DNA of 64,000 nt from positions 1,116,001 through 1,180,000 of the forward strand of contig NZ_WXEW01000001.1 of NCBI RefSeq assembly GCF_009901565.1. Direction: 5' to 3'. A model generated the notes under the pieces. The model saw only the letters and a program-made list of their open reading frames with translations. It did not search any database and was not told where the DNA came from. Below, in pieces: positions 49,578 to 59,288 of the stretch (its first letter is position 1; the number at the start of each line of letters is the position of its first letter). The stretch comes from Herbidospora solisilvae. GTDB taxonomy: Bacteria; Actinomycetota; Actinomycetes; Streptosporangiales; Streptosporangiaceae. A program made the position numbers and the translations under genes.

Positions 49578-50229
49578 CGGCGGGCGGATCGCCCAGGGGC
49601 TCGGCGCGGCGCTGCTGTCGCCCGCCGCCCTGTCGGTGGTGACGCGGACGTTTCGGGGCGAGGAGCTCAACAAGGCGCTGGGCGTCTGGTCGGCGCTCGG
49701 CGGCGGCGGCTCGGCCGTCGGGGTCCTTCTCGGGGGTGTGCTGACCGGCGGGCCGGGATGGCAGTGGGTCTTCTACGTCAACGTGCCGATCGGCGTGGTC
49801 GTCCTCGTCGCGCTCACCCGGAACCTGCCCGCCGCTCTCGGAGCCGGTCCGGGCGCGCGCCTGGACGTTCCCGGCGCGCTGCTGGTCACCGCCGGCACGG
49901 GTACCGCGATCTACGCGCTGATCGACGCCGGCGACCAGGGCTGGTCGTCGGCGACCACGCTCGGCCTGCTGGCGGGGGCCGTCATCCTGTACGCCGTCTT
50001 CGTCGTCGTCCAGCGCACCAGCCGTTCACCTCTGATGGATCCGCGGATCCTGAGCCGGCGGCCGGTCGTCTCCGGCGTCTTCCTCATCATGGTCGCGACC
50101 GCGTTGATGATCTCGGTCTTCTTCCTCGGCTCCTTCTACCTGCAGCATCACCAGAACTTCGGCACGGCCGCCCTGTCGGCCGTGCCGGCCCTGCTCATCG
50201 TTCCGTCGAGGCGATCGGTGACCGCATGA
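49571..50229 (+). pseudogene. MFS drug transporter remnant (EmrB/QacA type)
   Basis: The frame from 49571 begins inside the transporter with MLIGGRIAQGLGAALLSPAA, which in complete 14-helix exporters is the fourth helix region. It continues through GGGGSAVGVLLGGVLTG, GWQWVFYVNVPIGVVVLVAL and two more helices, then ends abruptly after FFLGSFYLQHHQNFGTAA with a non-homologous tail. About 100 N-terminal and 200 C-terminal residues of the family are missing. It is a decayed partner of the divergent TetR gene. Confidence 0.8.
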
Positions 50230-50287
50230 CCCGCATCGGGTCGTTCCGGCTCCTCGGCATATCCACCAGGAAGGACACCTTCTCGTG

Positions 50288-50740
50288 ATGAGGACGGGCG
50301 CCACCGCTGTCACGATCCGCCGTGCGGGAATCGATGACGCCGCCGTCGTGCGCGGGCTGATCCTGGCTCTGGCCGTACATCAGAACCAAGGCGACGCCGT
50401 CACGGTCAGCGTCGCCGATCTCGAACGGATGCTCGCCCGACCGGAGATCACCTACTTGGTCGCCGAACGCGCGGGCCGGGCCGTCGGATACGTCTCCTGG
50501 CTGGAGCGCACGAGCTTCTGGTCCGGCGAGGACTACTTCGCGCTGGACGACCTGTTCGTCGCCGGGCCCGAACGCGGCCACGGCGTCGGCGAACGACTGA
50601 TGCGTGCCGTGGCCGACGCGGCGAAGGGCAAGGTCATCCGGTGGGAGGTGGCCGAGGGCAACGTCGCGGCCCGACGGTTCTACGAGCGCATCGGCGCACG
50701 GCTCGTCACCAAGCAGATCTGCCGCTGGCAACCGCGATAG
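50288..50740 (+). CDS. GNAT-family N-acetyltransferase
   Basis: This 150-residue GNAT fold runs from VTIRRAGIDDAAVVRGLILA, with YLVAERAGRAVGYVSWLERT, the acetyl-CoA loop VAGPERGHGVGERLM and NVAARRFYERIGARLV at the end. GTG 50285 is an alternative start, and an AAGGA site lies upstream. The substrate is unknown. It follows the MFS remnant but is intact. Confidence 0.88.
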   Translation: MRTGATAVTIRRAGIDDAAVVRGLILALAVHQNQGDAVTVSVADLERMLARPEITYLVAERAGRAVGYVSWLERTSFWSGEDYFALDDLFVAGPERGHGVGERLMRAVADAAKGKVIRWEVAEGNVAARRFYERIGARLVTKQICRWQPR

Positions 50741-50867
50741 CGTCCAGAGAAGGAACTTGGACCGGTAGTGGACGCGCATTTCGCCGCAGACCCGAGAAGG
50801 GTGAGGCGCTTTCCTTGGGTCACCGGCCCGACGGGGGCCGGAATCACCGAACCGAAGGACAACCGAA

Positions 50868-51371
50868 ATGCGTCGTCACATCGCCGCCCTCGCCCTCGCC
50901 GCCGCCGGTTTAGCCGGCGCGGCGTCCCTGCCCGCTCCCGCCCACGCGGCCGGACCGATCACCGTGACCGTGAGCCTGGGCGGCATGTCGGTCACCGGGA
51001 CGACCGGCTCCGACCTGATCACCCTGGCCGAAGGCACCGGCGGCGCCATCAGGGTGACCGGGGTGGGCGTCACCTCCACCGACACCGACTGTCAGCCGAT
51101 CTCCGGCGGGGTCAGTTGCAAGAACGCCAGCACGATCGTGGTCAACATGCGCCAGGGCGACGACATCGTCAACAACGACACCGTCAACCGGTTCACCGAG
51201 ATCTTCGGGTCGGCCGGCCGCGACACCCTGTGGGGCGGCAGCGGCCGTGACGTCCTCGTCGGCGGCTCCGGCGACGACTTCCTGAACGGCCGTGGCGGCA
51301 ACGACACGACCGACGGCGGCGCCGACGTCGACACGTGCACCGGCGAGACCGAGGAGAACTGCGAGATCTGA
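50868..51371 (+). CDS. Secreted calcium-binding (RTX-repeat) protein
   Basis: This 167-residue protein has a signal peptide (MRRHIAALALAAAGLAGAAS, then an AHA-A cleavage site) and C-terminal hemolysin-type repeats: AGRDTLWGGSGRDVLVGG, SGDDFLNGRGGNDTTDGG. These bind calcium in a beta-roll once outside the cell. Four cysteines could form two disulfides. AAGGA precedes the ATG. The function is unknown; similar small secreted proteins are frequent in actinomycetes. Confidence 0.85.
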   Translation: MRRHIAALALAAAGLAGAASLPAPAHAAGPITVTVSLGGMSVTGTTGSDLITLAEGTGGAIRVTGVGVTSTDTDCQPISGGVSCKNASTIVVNMRQGDDIVNNDTVNRFTEIFGSAGRDTLWGGSGRDVLVGGSGDDFLNGRGGNDTTDGGADVDTCTGETEENCEI

Positions 51372-52354
51372 GCGACCGGCCTCACGGGAGAGGGCCGGTG
51401 GCCGGCCGGGCGTCCGATGGGGCGCCCGGCCAAGGACAAGAACAGCTGGCGTCTCCGGACCGACGCCACGGGTCTGCCCACCCGGCCGCGGACCACGATC
51501 ACGTGCGTGGGGACCCAGGTTCCGGCATGACGCAGGACACCCGATTCGGCGCCCGGGGGTTCCCGCTGGTCGTCACCGCTCCCCCAGCCGATCAGGTGAT
51601 CGACGAACGCGACCTCCCCAAATGATCATCTGACGGAGCCGCTCCGCCGGCTCGACGATTCCCGATGGCCCGAATGGCCGCAGGGCCAGGTGAGGCCTAT
51701 CCGCCCCCACAAGAAGTGGAGCCCGCCCAGCCGACTCCGACGTCGGGTCAGGGCGATCGGGTGCAACGCCCTCGGACACTCAAGGCTGCCGCTTCCCCGG
51801 ACCGGTCCTCAGCCCACACGACACGGAACGGTCATATGGGGGATCGCAGCCAGAGACGAGGGAGCCCTCACACCCTGCATCGCTCCCAAGTCCAACTACC
51901 GCGGCACACGATGTGGTGCCTGTGAAACGTTCAGGGTGAGAGGGCGGCAGTACGATTCCCCATTCCTAGAGATGGGATGGATTCTCCCGGCCACGGGCTG
52001 AACCCCGGATAGGCGACGGAAGCGCATGGCGGCAAGCGCACCCCTCGCGGCCACCCTTCTCGCCCCCCGCCTTAATCATCGTGCCAGCTGAGCGCCCTCT
52101 TGCGAGAGGCAATGGCCGTACACGGAACCGAGTGACACGATGTTCGCGGTCATTCCTTGACGCAAGGCATAGGACGTCATACGTTTCGTCCGCAAGTCCT
52201 ATTCATGGGATGCCTTCACCCATGGAATCGATTCGTGTTCTTCGGAGACACCGTTTGAAGGCATGCCCCCCACCAGGGTGTCCCCTCGAACGGCGGACCA
52301 GCACAGCTGCCACTCGGCCGCGAACATCACCCCCACGTGCCACCAGGAGCTTCA
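51372..52354. other. About 1-kb non-coding or decayed region
   Basis: A hairpin, ACCGGCC (51375-51381) with GGCCGGT (51393-51399), directly follows the RTX gene and may terminate it. Beyond that there are only short frames without recognisable motifs, ribosome sites or steady GC3 bias, for example a 31-codon frame at 51528. Base composition drops to a more even mix after 51,800. No RNA gene or transposase was recognised. CAGGAG just before 52355 serves the next gene. Confidence 0.5.
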
Positions 52355-55246
52355 ATGAGCGTGCCGCTGAACCGTCGACGCTTCATCGCGGCCACCGCGG
52401 CGACCGTCGGCGCTGCCGCGCTTCCTCCGGCGATCCTCTCCGGCCGGGCGGCCGCCGCCGTGCCGCCGCAGGTGACGCTGCCGCAGCGGGGCATCTACGA
52501 CACGGTCACGGCCGTCGGCTGGACCGACGCCTTCCTGACCGGCAACGGCGAGTACGGGGCCATGCTCTACGGCGCGCCCACCCTGGAGAAGGTGATCTTC
52601 ACGCACCATCGGTTCGTGTTGCCCAACGGCACCCGGAACGTGACTCCGCCGGTGCTGGCGGGCCGGTTGGCCGGTGTCAGGGACAAGGCGCTCGCCGGCG
52701 ACTTCAACGGTGCCACCAACGACTTCACCTCCGGCTGGTCGCTGCGCTGGACCCAGACCTTCCATCCGGGCTATGAGCTGCAGATCAGCACCCCGGGGAT
52801 GACGAGCGTCAACAACTACGCCCGGATCACCGATTTCCGGACCGGGGAGGTCACCTCGACGTGGACCGACGGTTATGGCACCTGGACGCGCCGGGCTTTC
52901 GCCTCCCGAGCCGACAGGGTCATCGTCCACGAACTCACTCCCGCGCCGGGGCGGACGATCGACACCACGCTGAGCGTCAACACCGCCCTGAGCAGCGCAC
53001 CGGGGTCCGTCGGTTTCACCACGCTGGCCACGCTCGCCAACGGTGACGGTTACCTGAACCTGCGGGGCAGATACCCCGCCGGGCAGGGGGCGTTCGGCTA
53101 TGAGGGTGTCACCCGGGTGGTCGCGACCGGCGGTTCGGTACGGGTGAGCGGGTCGGCCATCGTCGTGGCCGCGGCGACCAAAGTCGTGCTGCTGACCAAA
53201 CTCGACCGCTACGAGTCGTCCACCGCGTGGGACGCGAAACCGCTGCACACGGCGCTGGCCGCGATGAGCGCCGACTACGCGACGCTGCTCCCGAGGCATA
53301 CCGCCCTGCACACCCCGCTGTACGACCGTTCCCGCCTCGACCTGAACGTCGGCGCCGCCGACCGGCGACTGTCGACCACTGAACTGATCGCACGGCAGAA
53401 CTCCAACCGCAACGTCATCGACCTGGCGTTGCTGGAGCGCATGTACGACTCCGGCCGTTACCTGTTCCTCAGTTCCAGCGGCATCCTGCCACCGCGGTTG
53501 ACCGGCCTGTGGACGGGCGCCTGGGACGCGGCGTGGGCCGGCGACTTCACCACCGACGCCAACGTCAACTTCCAGGTCGCGGGCGGCAACATCCTGTCCC
53601 TCACTGAAGCCATGGACGGCTACTTCACCCTGATCCTCGGCCAGATCAACCACTGGCGCACCAACGCCAGAAACCTCTACGGCACTCGTGGCCTGCTCGC
53701 CCCCTCCCGCACCGACGGCGAGTACGGCACGATGCTGCACTTCGACGGCGGGTTCCCCGGCCACACCTGGATCGGCGGCGCCGACTGGCTGCTGTATCCA
53801 CTGCTGGAGTACTACCAGGTCACCGGTGACGCCGACTTCTACCGCATCAAGCTCGCTCCGGTGCTGATCGAGCTCGCGCTGTTCTATGAGGACTTCCTCA
53901 CCCGCACCGACGCCAACGGCAAGGTCATCTTCGTGCCGTGCTTCTCCATGGAGAACAGCCCCGGCAACACCGGCAGGCAACTGTCGATCAACGCGACCGG
54001 CGAGATCGCCGCGGGCAAGCACGCGTTGCAGGCCGCCATCGAGGCCGCGAACTTCCTCGGCACCGAGCAGGGCGCGGGCCAGGGCGTGCAACGCTGGACC
54101 GCCCTGCTGGCCAAGATGCCCGAGTATCGCGTCAACGGCGACGGGGCGCTGGCAGAATGGTCGTGGCCCAGCCTGAACGACCGGTACAACCACCGTCACG
54201 TACAGCACATGTACCCGGCCTGGCCGCTGCACGAGATCAACCCCGAGGACAAGCCCGACCTGATCCGCTACGCGAGCCGCGCCCTCGATCTCCGGGGAGA
54301 CGAGGGAGGGGAGGCCCACGGGGCCATCCACCGCGGCCTCGCCCGGGCCCGGCTCAAGGACGGCGCCGGCGTGTACGCCGCCCTGCGGAAGATCCTGGGC
54401 AACAACATGGTCTTCCGGTCGTTGATGACCTCGCACAACCCGAACCTGGCGATCTACAACGCCGATGCCGCCAACTCCCTGCCCGCGATCCTCGCCGAGG
54501 CCTTGGTCTACACCAGGCCCGGCATCCTGGAGTTGCTGCCCGCGCTGCCCGACCAGTTCGCCAAGGGCACGATCACCGGCGTACGGGGCCGCAACCGCAT
54601 CCGGATCGGGTCGTTCAGCTGGGACATCGGCGCCCGAACCGCCACCGCCACCGTCATCTCCGACATCACCCAGACCGTGACGCTCATCTGCCGTCGCGGG
54701 ATCTCGTCCATCACCACCGGTGCAGGTGTCGCCACCTCGCCGTTGGGCGACCACGCCCGGCAGGTGTCACTGACCGCGGGCGCGACGACCCAGATCACCG
54801 TCGAGTTGGGGACCGGCGGCCCGTCCACCGGCGTCGTCCGCCTGGTCAATCGCAGAAGCGCCAAGGTTCTGGACGTCTCCGGCGGCTCCACCGCCGAAGG
54901 CGCCGCCGTCGTCCAATGGCCCTGGACCGGCGGGACCAACCAGCAGTGGCGGATGTCGCAGAACTCCGACGGCTCCTTCCGGCTGGCCAGTGTGGCCAGC
55001 GGCAAGGTCCTGAGCAGCCCGAACGCCAACCAGGGCACCGCCCTCGTCCAGACGACCGACACCAACGCCACGAACCAGCGGTGGAGACTCGTCCCCGCGG
55101 CCACGAGCGGCTACTACCGGCTCGTCAACGTGGGCAATGGCTTATGCGCGGACGTCGAAGCCGGCTCCACGGCCGACGGCGCCCGAATCATCCAATGGGC
55201 CGACAACGGCGGCACCAACCAGGAATGGCAACTCGTCACCGTGTGA
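52355..55246 (+). CDS. Secreted GH95-like glycoside hydrolase with ricin-type lectin domain
   Basis: This 963-residue protein has a Tat signal (NRRRFIAATAATVGAAALPP). A GH95-type N-terminal beta domain begins at GWTDAFLTGNGEYGAMLYGA. An (alpha/alpha)6 barrel has GDFTTDANVNFQVAGG, the place of the catalytic asparagines in alpha-L-fucosidases, and SWPSLNDRYNHRHVQHMYPA. Residues 828-963 form a ricin-type (CBM13) domain with repeats ending in NQQW, NQRW and NQEW. It should cleave fucosyl or related residues outside the cell. The spacing of the acid residue was not verified, so substrate specificity is open. Confidence 0.9.
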   Translation: MSVPLNRRRFIAATAATVGAAALPPAILSGRAAAAVPPQVTLPQRGIYDTVTAVGWTDAFLTGNGEYGAMLYGAPTLEKVIFTHHRFVLPNGTRNVTPPVLAGRLAGVRDKALAGDFNGATNDFTSGWSLRWTQTFHPGYELQISTPGMTSVNNYARITDFRTGEVTSTWTDGYGTWTRRAFASRADRVIVHELTPAPGRTIDTTLSVNTALSSAPGSVGFTTLATLANGDGYLNLRGRYPAGQGAFGYEGVTRVVATGGSVRVSGSAIVVAAATKVVLLTKLDRYESSTAWDAKPLHTALAAMSADYATLLPRHTALHTPLYDRSRLDLNVGAADRRLSTTELIARQNSNRNVIDLALLERMYDSGRYLFLSSSGILPPRLTGLWTGAWDAAWAGDFTTDANVNFQVAGGNILSLTEAMDGYFTLILGQINHWRTNARNLYGTRGLLAPSRTDGEYGTMLHFDGGFPGHTWIGGADWLLYPLLEYYQVTGDADFYRIKLAPVLIELALFYEDFLTRTDANGKVIFVPCFSMENSPGNTGRQLSINATGEIAAGKHALQAAIEAANFLGTEQGAGQGVQRWTALLAKMPEYRVNGDGALAEWSWPSLNDRYNHRHVQHMYPAWPLHEINPEDKPDLIRYASRALDLRGDEGGEAHGAIHRGLARARLKDGAGVYAALRKILGNNMVFRSLMTSHNPNLAIYNADAANSLPAILAEALVYTRPGILELLPALPDQFAKGTITGVRGRNRIRIGSFSWDIGARTATATVISDITQTVTLICRRGISSITTGAGVATSPLGDHARQVSLTAGATTQITVELGTGGPSTGVVRLVNRRSAKVLDVSGGSTAEGAAVVQWPWTGGTNQQWRMSQNSDGSFRLASVASGKVLSSPNANQGTALVQTTDTNATNQRWRLVPAATSGYYRLVNVGNGLCADVEAGSTADGARIIQWADNGGTNQEWQLVTV

Positions 55247-55308
55247 CGGCGAGACCGCGCGGGGTGAGGCCGGGTCCCGGCGTCCGCTCACGCGGCAGGC
55301 GGAACCGG

Positions 55309-55922
55309 TCACACCTCCTGGTTGACGAACCGGATCGGCTTCCGCGTGGCCAGGGACACCCGCGCGACCCCTGCGAGTTCGTCGGCGATCTGCACAGCGG
55401 AGTTCCCACCGCCCACCACGGCGACCCGTTCGCCCTCGAAGCCGTCCGGGTTCAGGTACTCGGCAGCATGGATGACCCGTCCGAAGTAGCCGGGCAGTGG
55501 AAGTCGCGAGGGATTGCCGAACGATCCGGTGGCGGCGATGAGTGAGGGCGAGGTAAGCGTCTGCCCGCCATCGAGCTTCATCCGGAAGCCGCCGGCCTCT
55601 GCTTCGACGGCGACCACCCTGGTACGGGTGCGGAGCTCCGAGGTCAGTGACGTACTCGGCGTAAGCCGCCAGATACGCGACGACCTCATCTCTCGTCGGG
55701 TAGCCAGACGAGTCGCGCGGGAACGGGCGGCCGGGCAGTGAGCTGTACCTGGCGGGCGAGAACAAGGCGAGGCTGTCGTAGTAGGCAGGCCAGGAGCCGA
55801 CGGCTTGCTCTCCGGCTTCGAGCACGAGCGAGCAGACGCGCGGCTTCCTTAAGGTTCTGGCCAGCGAGACCCGGCAGGGATCGGCGCCGCGCTGGACGAA
55901 CTCCAGGACCTTCTCCGGTCCT
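55309..55922 (-). pseudogene. ArsO-like flavin monooxygenase remnant, frameshifted and truncated
   Basis: Two minus-strand frames together encode part of a flavin-containing monooxygenase. The first covers SLVLEAGEQAVGSWPAYYDS to YLAAYAEYVTDL; after a frameshift near 55632-55655 the second continues ELRTRTRVVAVEAEAGGFRM, then VAVVGGGNSAVQIADELAGV, and stops at RKPIRFVNQEV. The N-terminal FAD motif and the C-terminal third are missing. Relatives named ArsO sit in arsenic gene sets, as here next to an ArsR operon. Confidence 0.78.
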
Positions 55923-55971
55923 GCTGCCCGCCTCCCACTGAGTAGATCGACGTCTAATTTGACATTCCTCT

Positions 55972-55997
55972 AATCAAGCGTGATCCTGAGGTTGATT
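55972..55997. promoter_or_regulatory. Inverted repeat upstream of the arsenic-type operon
   Basis: AATCAA (55972-55977) and TTGATT (55992-55997) form an inverted repeat 14 bp apart, just upstream of the flavoprotein gene at 56026. ArsR proteins bind similar ATCAA/TTGAT half-sites, usually closer together. A TTGACA hexamer lies at about 55959. Confidence 0.4.
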
Positions 55998-56025
55998 CGA
56001 TAACCCTCTAAACAAGGTGGGCATC

Positions 56026-57420
56026 ATGAGCGCATGTTGCGGCCCGTCCTCGCTCGACAACGACTCCGTCGCGGCACCCGTCGACTCGGGCAGCCTTCCC
56101 GTGGCCGTCATCGGCGCCGGTCCCGTCGGGCTGGCCGCCGCCGCGCACCTCGCCGAACGCGGGGTGGACTTCGTCGTCGTGGAGAGCGGTCCGAAGGTCG
56201 GGTCCTCGGTGGCCAAGTGGGGCCACGTCCGGGTCTTCAGCCCGTGGCGCTACAACATCGACAGCGCCGCCCGGCGTCTCCTGGAGGCCGACGGCTGGAC
56301 GGCCCCCGACGACGACTGGCTGCCGACCGGCGCGGAGATCGTCGAGAACTACCTCGCCCCGCTCGGCAAGCTCTTCGGCGACCGGGTCCAGGTCGACGCC
56401 ACGGTCACCGCGATCAGCAGGCTCGGCTTCGACAAGGTCCGCACCAACGGCCGCGAGCTGGCCCCCTTCGTCCTGCGGCTGAAGGGCGGCCGGGAGATCC
56501 AGGCCCGCGCGGTGATCGACGCCTCCGGCACCTACACCAGCCCAAACGTCCTGGGCGCCAGCGGCCTACGCGCCTTCGGTGAGGAAACCGTCACCGAGCT
56601 GATCGACCACGCCCTCCCCGACGTCCTGGGCGTCGACCGCGAACACTACGAGGGCCGTCACACTCTCGTCGTCGGCGCCGGCCACTCGGCCGCGACCACC
56701 CTCCTTGCTCTGGCCCAGCTCGACGCCACCCCGATCACCTGGGCCATCCGCGCCGGAAACGCCAACCGCACCTACGGTGGCGGCGAAGCAGACGCGTTGC
56801 CCGCCCGGGGCGCCCTCGGCACCCGCCTCCACGCCCTGGTCACCTCTGGACGAATTCAGCTGGTGACCGGCTTCTTCACCCACCGCGTCACCGCCCACCC
56901 TGACGGCGTGCAGGTCACCAGCCGCGACCCGCTCGGCAACGAGCAGTCCATCGTGGCCGAACGCATCATCAGCGCCACCGGCTACCGGCCCGACCACTCG
57001 ATCGCCGAAGAGCTGCGCCTGGACCTCGACCCCATCCTCGGCAGCACCCGCGCCCTCGCGCCGCTGATCGACCCCAACGCCCACTCCTGCGGCACCGTCC
57101 CAGCCCACGGCGTCGACGAGCTCACCCACCCCGAACCGGGCTACTACGCGATCGGCGTCAAGAGCTACGGCCGCGCCCCGACGTTCCTGATGGCCACCGG
57201 CTACGAACAGGCCCGCTCCGTGGTGGCCGCCCTCGCCGGTGACTGGGAGGCGGCGCGTGCGGTGGAGCTCGACCTTCCTGAGACGGGCGTCTGCTCGTCC
57301 AACCTGGCCGAGGCCCAGGAACAGCGTGTCGGCCTGGCCACCGGCGTGAGCGGCGGCCTGCTCGGCACCCCGCTCGTGCTCGCGGGCGCTCCTTCCGACG
57401 GTGGCGGCTGCTGCGGCTGA
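56026..57420 (+). CDS. FAD/NAD(P)-binding oxidoreductase with cysteine-rich ends, arsenic island
   Basis: This 464-residue flavoprotein has AVIGAGPVGLAAAAHLAERG for FAD, VVGAGHSAATTLLALAQ for NAD(P), and AERIISATGYRPDHSI. It is unusual in starting with MSACCGPSS and ending with GGGCCG, paired cysteines that could bind arsenite or pass electrons. With the small protein, MFS and ArsR genes downstream it looks like an operon for arsenic or organoarsenical handling. ATG 56026 follows AAGGTGG; GTG 56017 is an alternative. The precise reaction is unknown. Confidence 0.85.
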   Translation: MSACCGPSSLDNDSVAAPVDSGSLPVAVIGAGPVGLAAAAHLAERGVDFVVVESGPKVGSSVAKWGHVRVFSPWRYNIDSAARRLLEADGWTAPDDDWLPTGAEIVENYLAPLGKLFGDRVQVDATVTAISRLGFDKVRTNGRELAPFVLRLKGGREIQARAVIDASGTYTSPNVLGASGLRAFGEETVTELIDHALPDVLGVDREHYEGRHTLVVGAGHSAATTLLALAQLDATPITWAIRAGNANRTYGGGEADALPARGALGTRLHALVTSGRIQLVTGFFTHRVTAHPDGVQVTSRDPLGNEQSIVAERIISATGYRPDHSIAEELRLDLDPILGSTRALAPLIDPNAHSCGTVPAHGVDELTHPEPGYYAIGVKSYGRAPTFLMATGYEQARSVVAALAGDWEAARAVELDLPETGVCSSNLAEAQEQRVGLATGVSGGLLGTPLVLAGAPSDGGGCCG

Positions 57421-57432
57421 GGAGGAAACACC

Positions 57433-57699
57433 ATGTCCGAAGGACACCCGACCGAGCCGCAGCTAGAGGCGCTGCGCCTGATCTGCACCGCGGAGCCCCT
57501 GTCTACGGAGCAGCTCGCCGCCAGCCTCATCGAGGCACGACCTGGCAGCACCAACCCCGGCTACCCCCGGGCCATCGCCCGCATGGCGGGAACGTTGACG
57601 TGGCGGCTGCTGGCCCAGCACTTCGTCACCGAGACATCGTCCGGAACCTGGCGAACCACTCCGGCGGGCCGCGATCTGCTTGGGTGCGCCCGGACATGA
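57433..57699 (+). CDS. Small winged-helix-like protein
   Basis: This 88-residue protein lies between the flavoprotein and MFS genes, with GAGGAGG before the ATG and a 4-nt overlap with the MFS start. The order of helices and TTPAGRDLLGC at the end resembles the wHTH fold (LEALRLICTAEPLSTEQLAA). It has no recognised family. It may sense or regulate within the arsenic-type operon. Confidence 0.65.
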   Translation: MSEGHPTEPQLEALRLICTAEPLSTEQLAASLIEARPGSTNPGYPRAIARMAGTLTWRLLAQHFVTETSSGTWRTTPAGRDLLGCART

Positions 57700-58907
57700 G
57701 CGACGAACCCACGGCCGCCGTCCTTGAAACGGGCGGCGGCCTGTCCCTTCGCCGGGGCTGGACGATCGTCGGCGCGCTGTCGATCACCCAGACCATCGGC
57801 TACGGCGCGATCTACTACTCCTTCTCCGTTCTCCTCGTCCCGATGTCGCGAGAGCTGGGGGCCACGGCTCCGCAGATCGCCGCCGCCCTCACCGTCTCCG
57901 TCCTGGCCGGGGCGCTGTGTGCTCCGCTTGTCGGCCGGGTCCTCGACGTTCACGGAGGACGCGGGGTGATGACGGCGGGTGCGGCGCTGGGCACGCTCGC
58001 GCTGCTCGCCTGGTCCCAGGTCGGCGGCTTGCCACAGCTCTACGCCGTCTTCCTGCTGCTCGGCGTGGCCTCAGCGATGGTCTTGTACGAACCGGCCTTC
58101 GCCGTCATCGTCAGCTGGTTCGACGCCTCGGCCCGCGCGAACGCGCTCCTGGCCGTCACGATCGTGGCCGGCTTCGCCTCATCGATCTTCCTCCCGCTCA
58201 CCGGCCTGCTCGTGTCGTCCTTCGACTGGCGTACGGCCCTGATCATCCTGGCTGTCCTGTACGGCGTGACCGCCGTCCCCCTTCACGCGCTGGTTCTGCG
58301 CCGAGGGCGACTCCGTGAAGATCGACCGGCCGACCGAGCCGCGACCACGAGGGAGGCCGTGCGAAGCCACCCCTTCTGGCTGCTCGTCGTCGCCTTCACC
58401 ACGCACGGTGGCGCGGTCGCCGTGATCAGTGTTCTTCTCGTCACCTATCTGATCCGCCTCGGCCATCCACCGGTGTTCGCCGCTACTGTCGCCGGACTGC
58501 TCGGAGTGCTTTCTGTCACCGGCCGGGTGGTCACCACCGGGCTGCGGCGACGCTGGGCGGCAGCACCGATCGCGGGGACCGTCTTCGCCGTGCAAGCCGC
58601 AGGAGCAGTGCTGCTTCCCCTGGTCGGCCACACCGCCGCCGGAGCCATCGGGTGCGTGCTGCTGTTCGGCATCGGATTCGGTGTCGGCACGATCACTCGT
58701 CCGCACCTGCTCGCCGAACGTTATGGCACCACTGCGTACGCCACCATCGCGGGCCGGATCGCCTTCTTCTCCATCGGCGCCAAGGCCGTGGCTCCCCTGG
58801 CCGCCTTCGCCGGGGCAGAGACTGCCGGCTACCCCGTCATTCTGATCACAGTGTCGGCTCTCTGTGGAATCGCGGCGTTGTCGCTGTTCGGGTACGCCCG
58901 CATATAA
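57696..58907 (+). CDS. MFS transporter of the arsenic-type operon
   Basis: This 403-residue protein has twelve predicted membrane helices, for example IVGALSITQTIGYGAIYYSF, ALTVSVLAGALCAPLVGRVL and VIVSWFDASARANALLAVTI. It resembles monocarboxylate-porter-like MFS proteins. The position between the CCG flavoprotein and ArsR suggests export of an arsenic species or its conjugate. The start overlaps the stop of the small gene. Confidence 0.88.
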   Translation: MSDEPTAAVLETGGGLSLRRGWTIVGALSITQTIGYGAIYYSFSVLLVPMSRELGATAPQIAAALTVSVLAGALCAPLVGRVLDVHGGRGVMTAGAALGTLALLAWSQVGGLPQLYAVFLLLGVASAMVLYEPAFAVIVSWFDASARANALLAVTIVAGFASSIFLPLTGLLVSSFDWRTALIILAVLYGVTAVPLHALVLRRGRLREDRPADRAATTREAVRSHPFWLLVVAFTTHGGAVAVISVLLVTYLIRLGHPPVFAATVAGLLGVLSVTGRVVTTGLRRRWAAAPIAGTVFAVQAAGAVLLPLVGHTAAGAIGCVLLFGIGFGVGTITRPHLLAERYGTTAYATIAGRIAFFSIGAKAVAPLAAFAGAETAGYPVILITVSALCGIAALSLFGYARI

Positions 58908-58927
58908 TTTCGATTGATGTCGAATTA
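58905..58927. promoter_or_regulatory. Inverted repeat before arsR
   Basis: TAATTTCGA (58905-58913) and TCGAATTA (58920-58927) form an imperfect inverted repeat that begins in the MFS stop codon and ends 10 bp before the arsR start. It is a likely ArsR autoregulatory site. Confidence 0.5.
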
Positions 58928-58937
58928 GGAGCCGCAC

Positions 58938-59285
58938 ATGACCGCCGTGACGATCGAGTGTTGTCCGCCGCTCACCCGTGGCCCCCTGTCGGAGCAGGAC
59001 GCCGTCGACCTGGCCGCGCTGCTCAAGGCCGTCGCCGACCCGGTCCGCCTGCGGCTGCTGTCGATGATCGGCTCCCACGAGGGCGGCGAGGCGTGCGTCT
59101 GCGATCTGACCGACGCGTTCGACCTCACCGCCCCCACGATCTCCCACCATCTGAAGGTCCTGCGCACCGCTGGCCTCATTGACGGCGAACGGCGCGGGAC
59201 CTGGGTGTACTACCGCGTGATCCCCGAGACGGTGGCCCGGCTGGGAGCGATCTTCACACCTCTGGTTGAGCCCGAGCAGGCTTAG
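58938..59285 (+). CDS. arsR: ArsR-family metalloregulator
   Basis: This 115-residue repressor has a winged helix (LLKAVADPVRLRLLSMIGSH, then FDLTAPTISHHLKVLRTAGL) and the arsenic site in the DNA-recognition region, EACVCDLTD with C53 and C55. An extra cysteine pair, C8-C9 (IECCPP), could complete a three-Cys As(III) site. Binding arsenite would release it from the operators at 58905 and upstream of 56026. It is last in the four-gene operon, with AGGAG just before the ATG. Confidence 0.92.
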   Translation: MTAVTIECCPPLTRGPLSEQDAVDLAALLKAVADPVRLRLLSMIGSHEGGEACVCDLTDAFDLTAPTISHHLKVLRTAGLIDGERRGTWVYYRVIPETVARLGAIFTPLVEPEQA

Positions 59286-59288
59286 GGT

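Noticed and set aside
51372-52354. Several short open frames considered as small genes or transposase relics
   Set aside because: No ribosome sites, motifs or steady codon bias; none could be tied to a known family.
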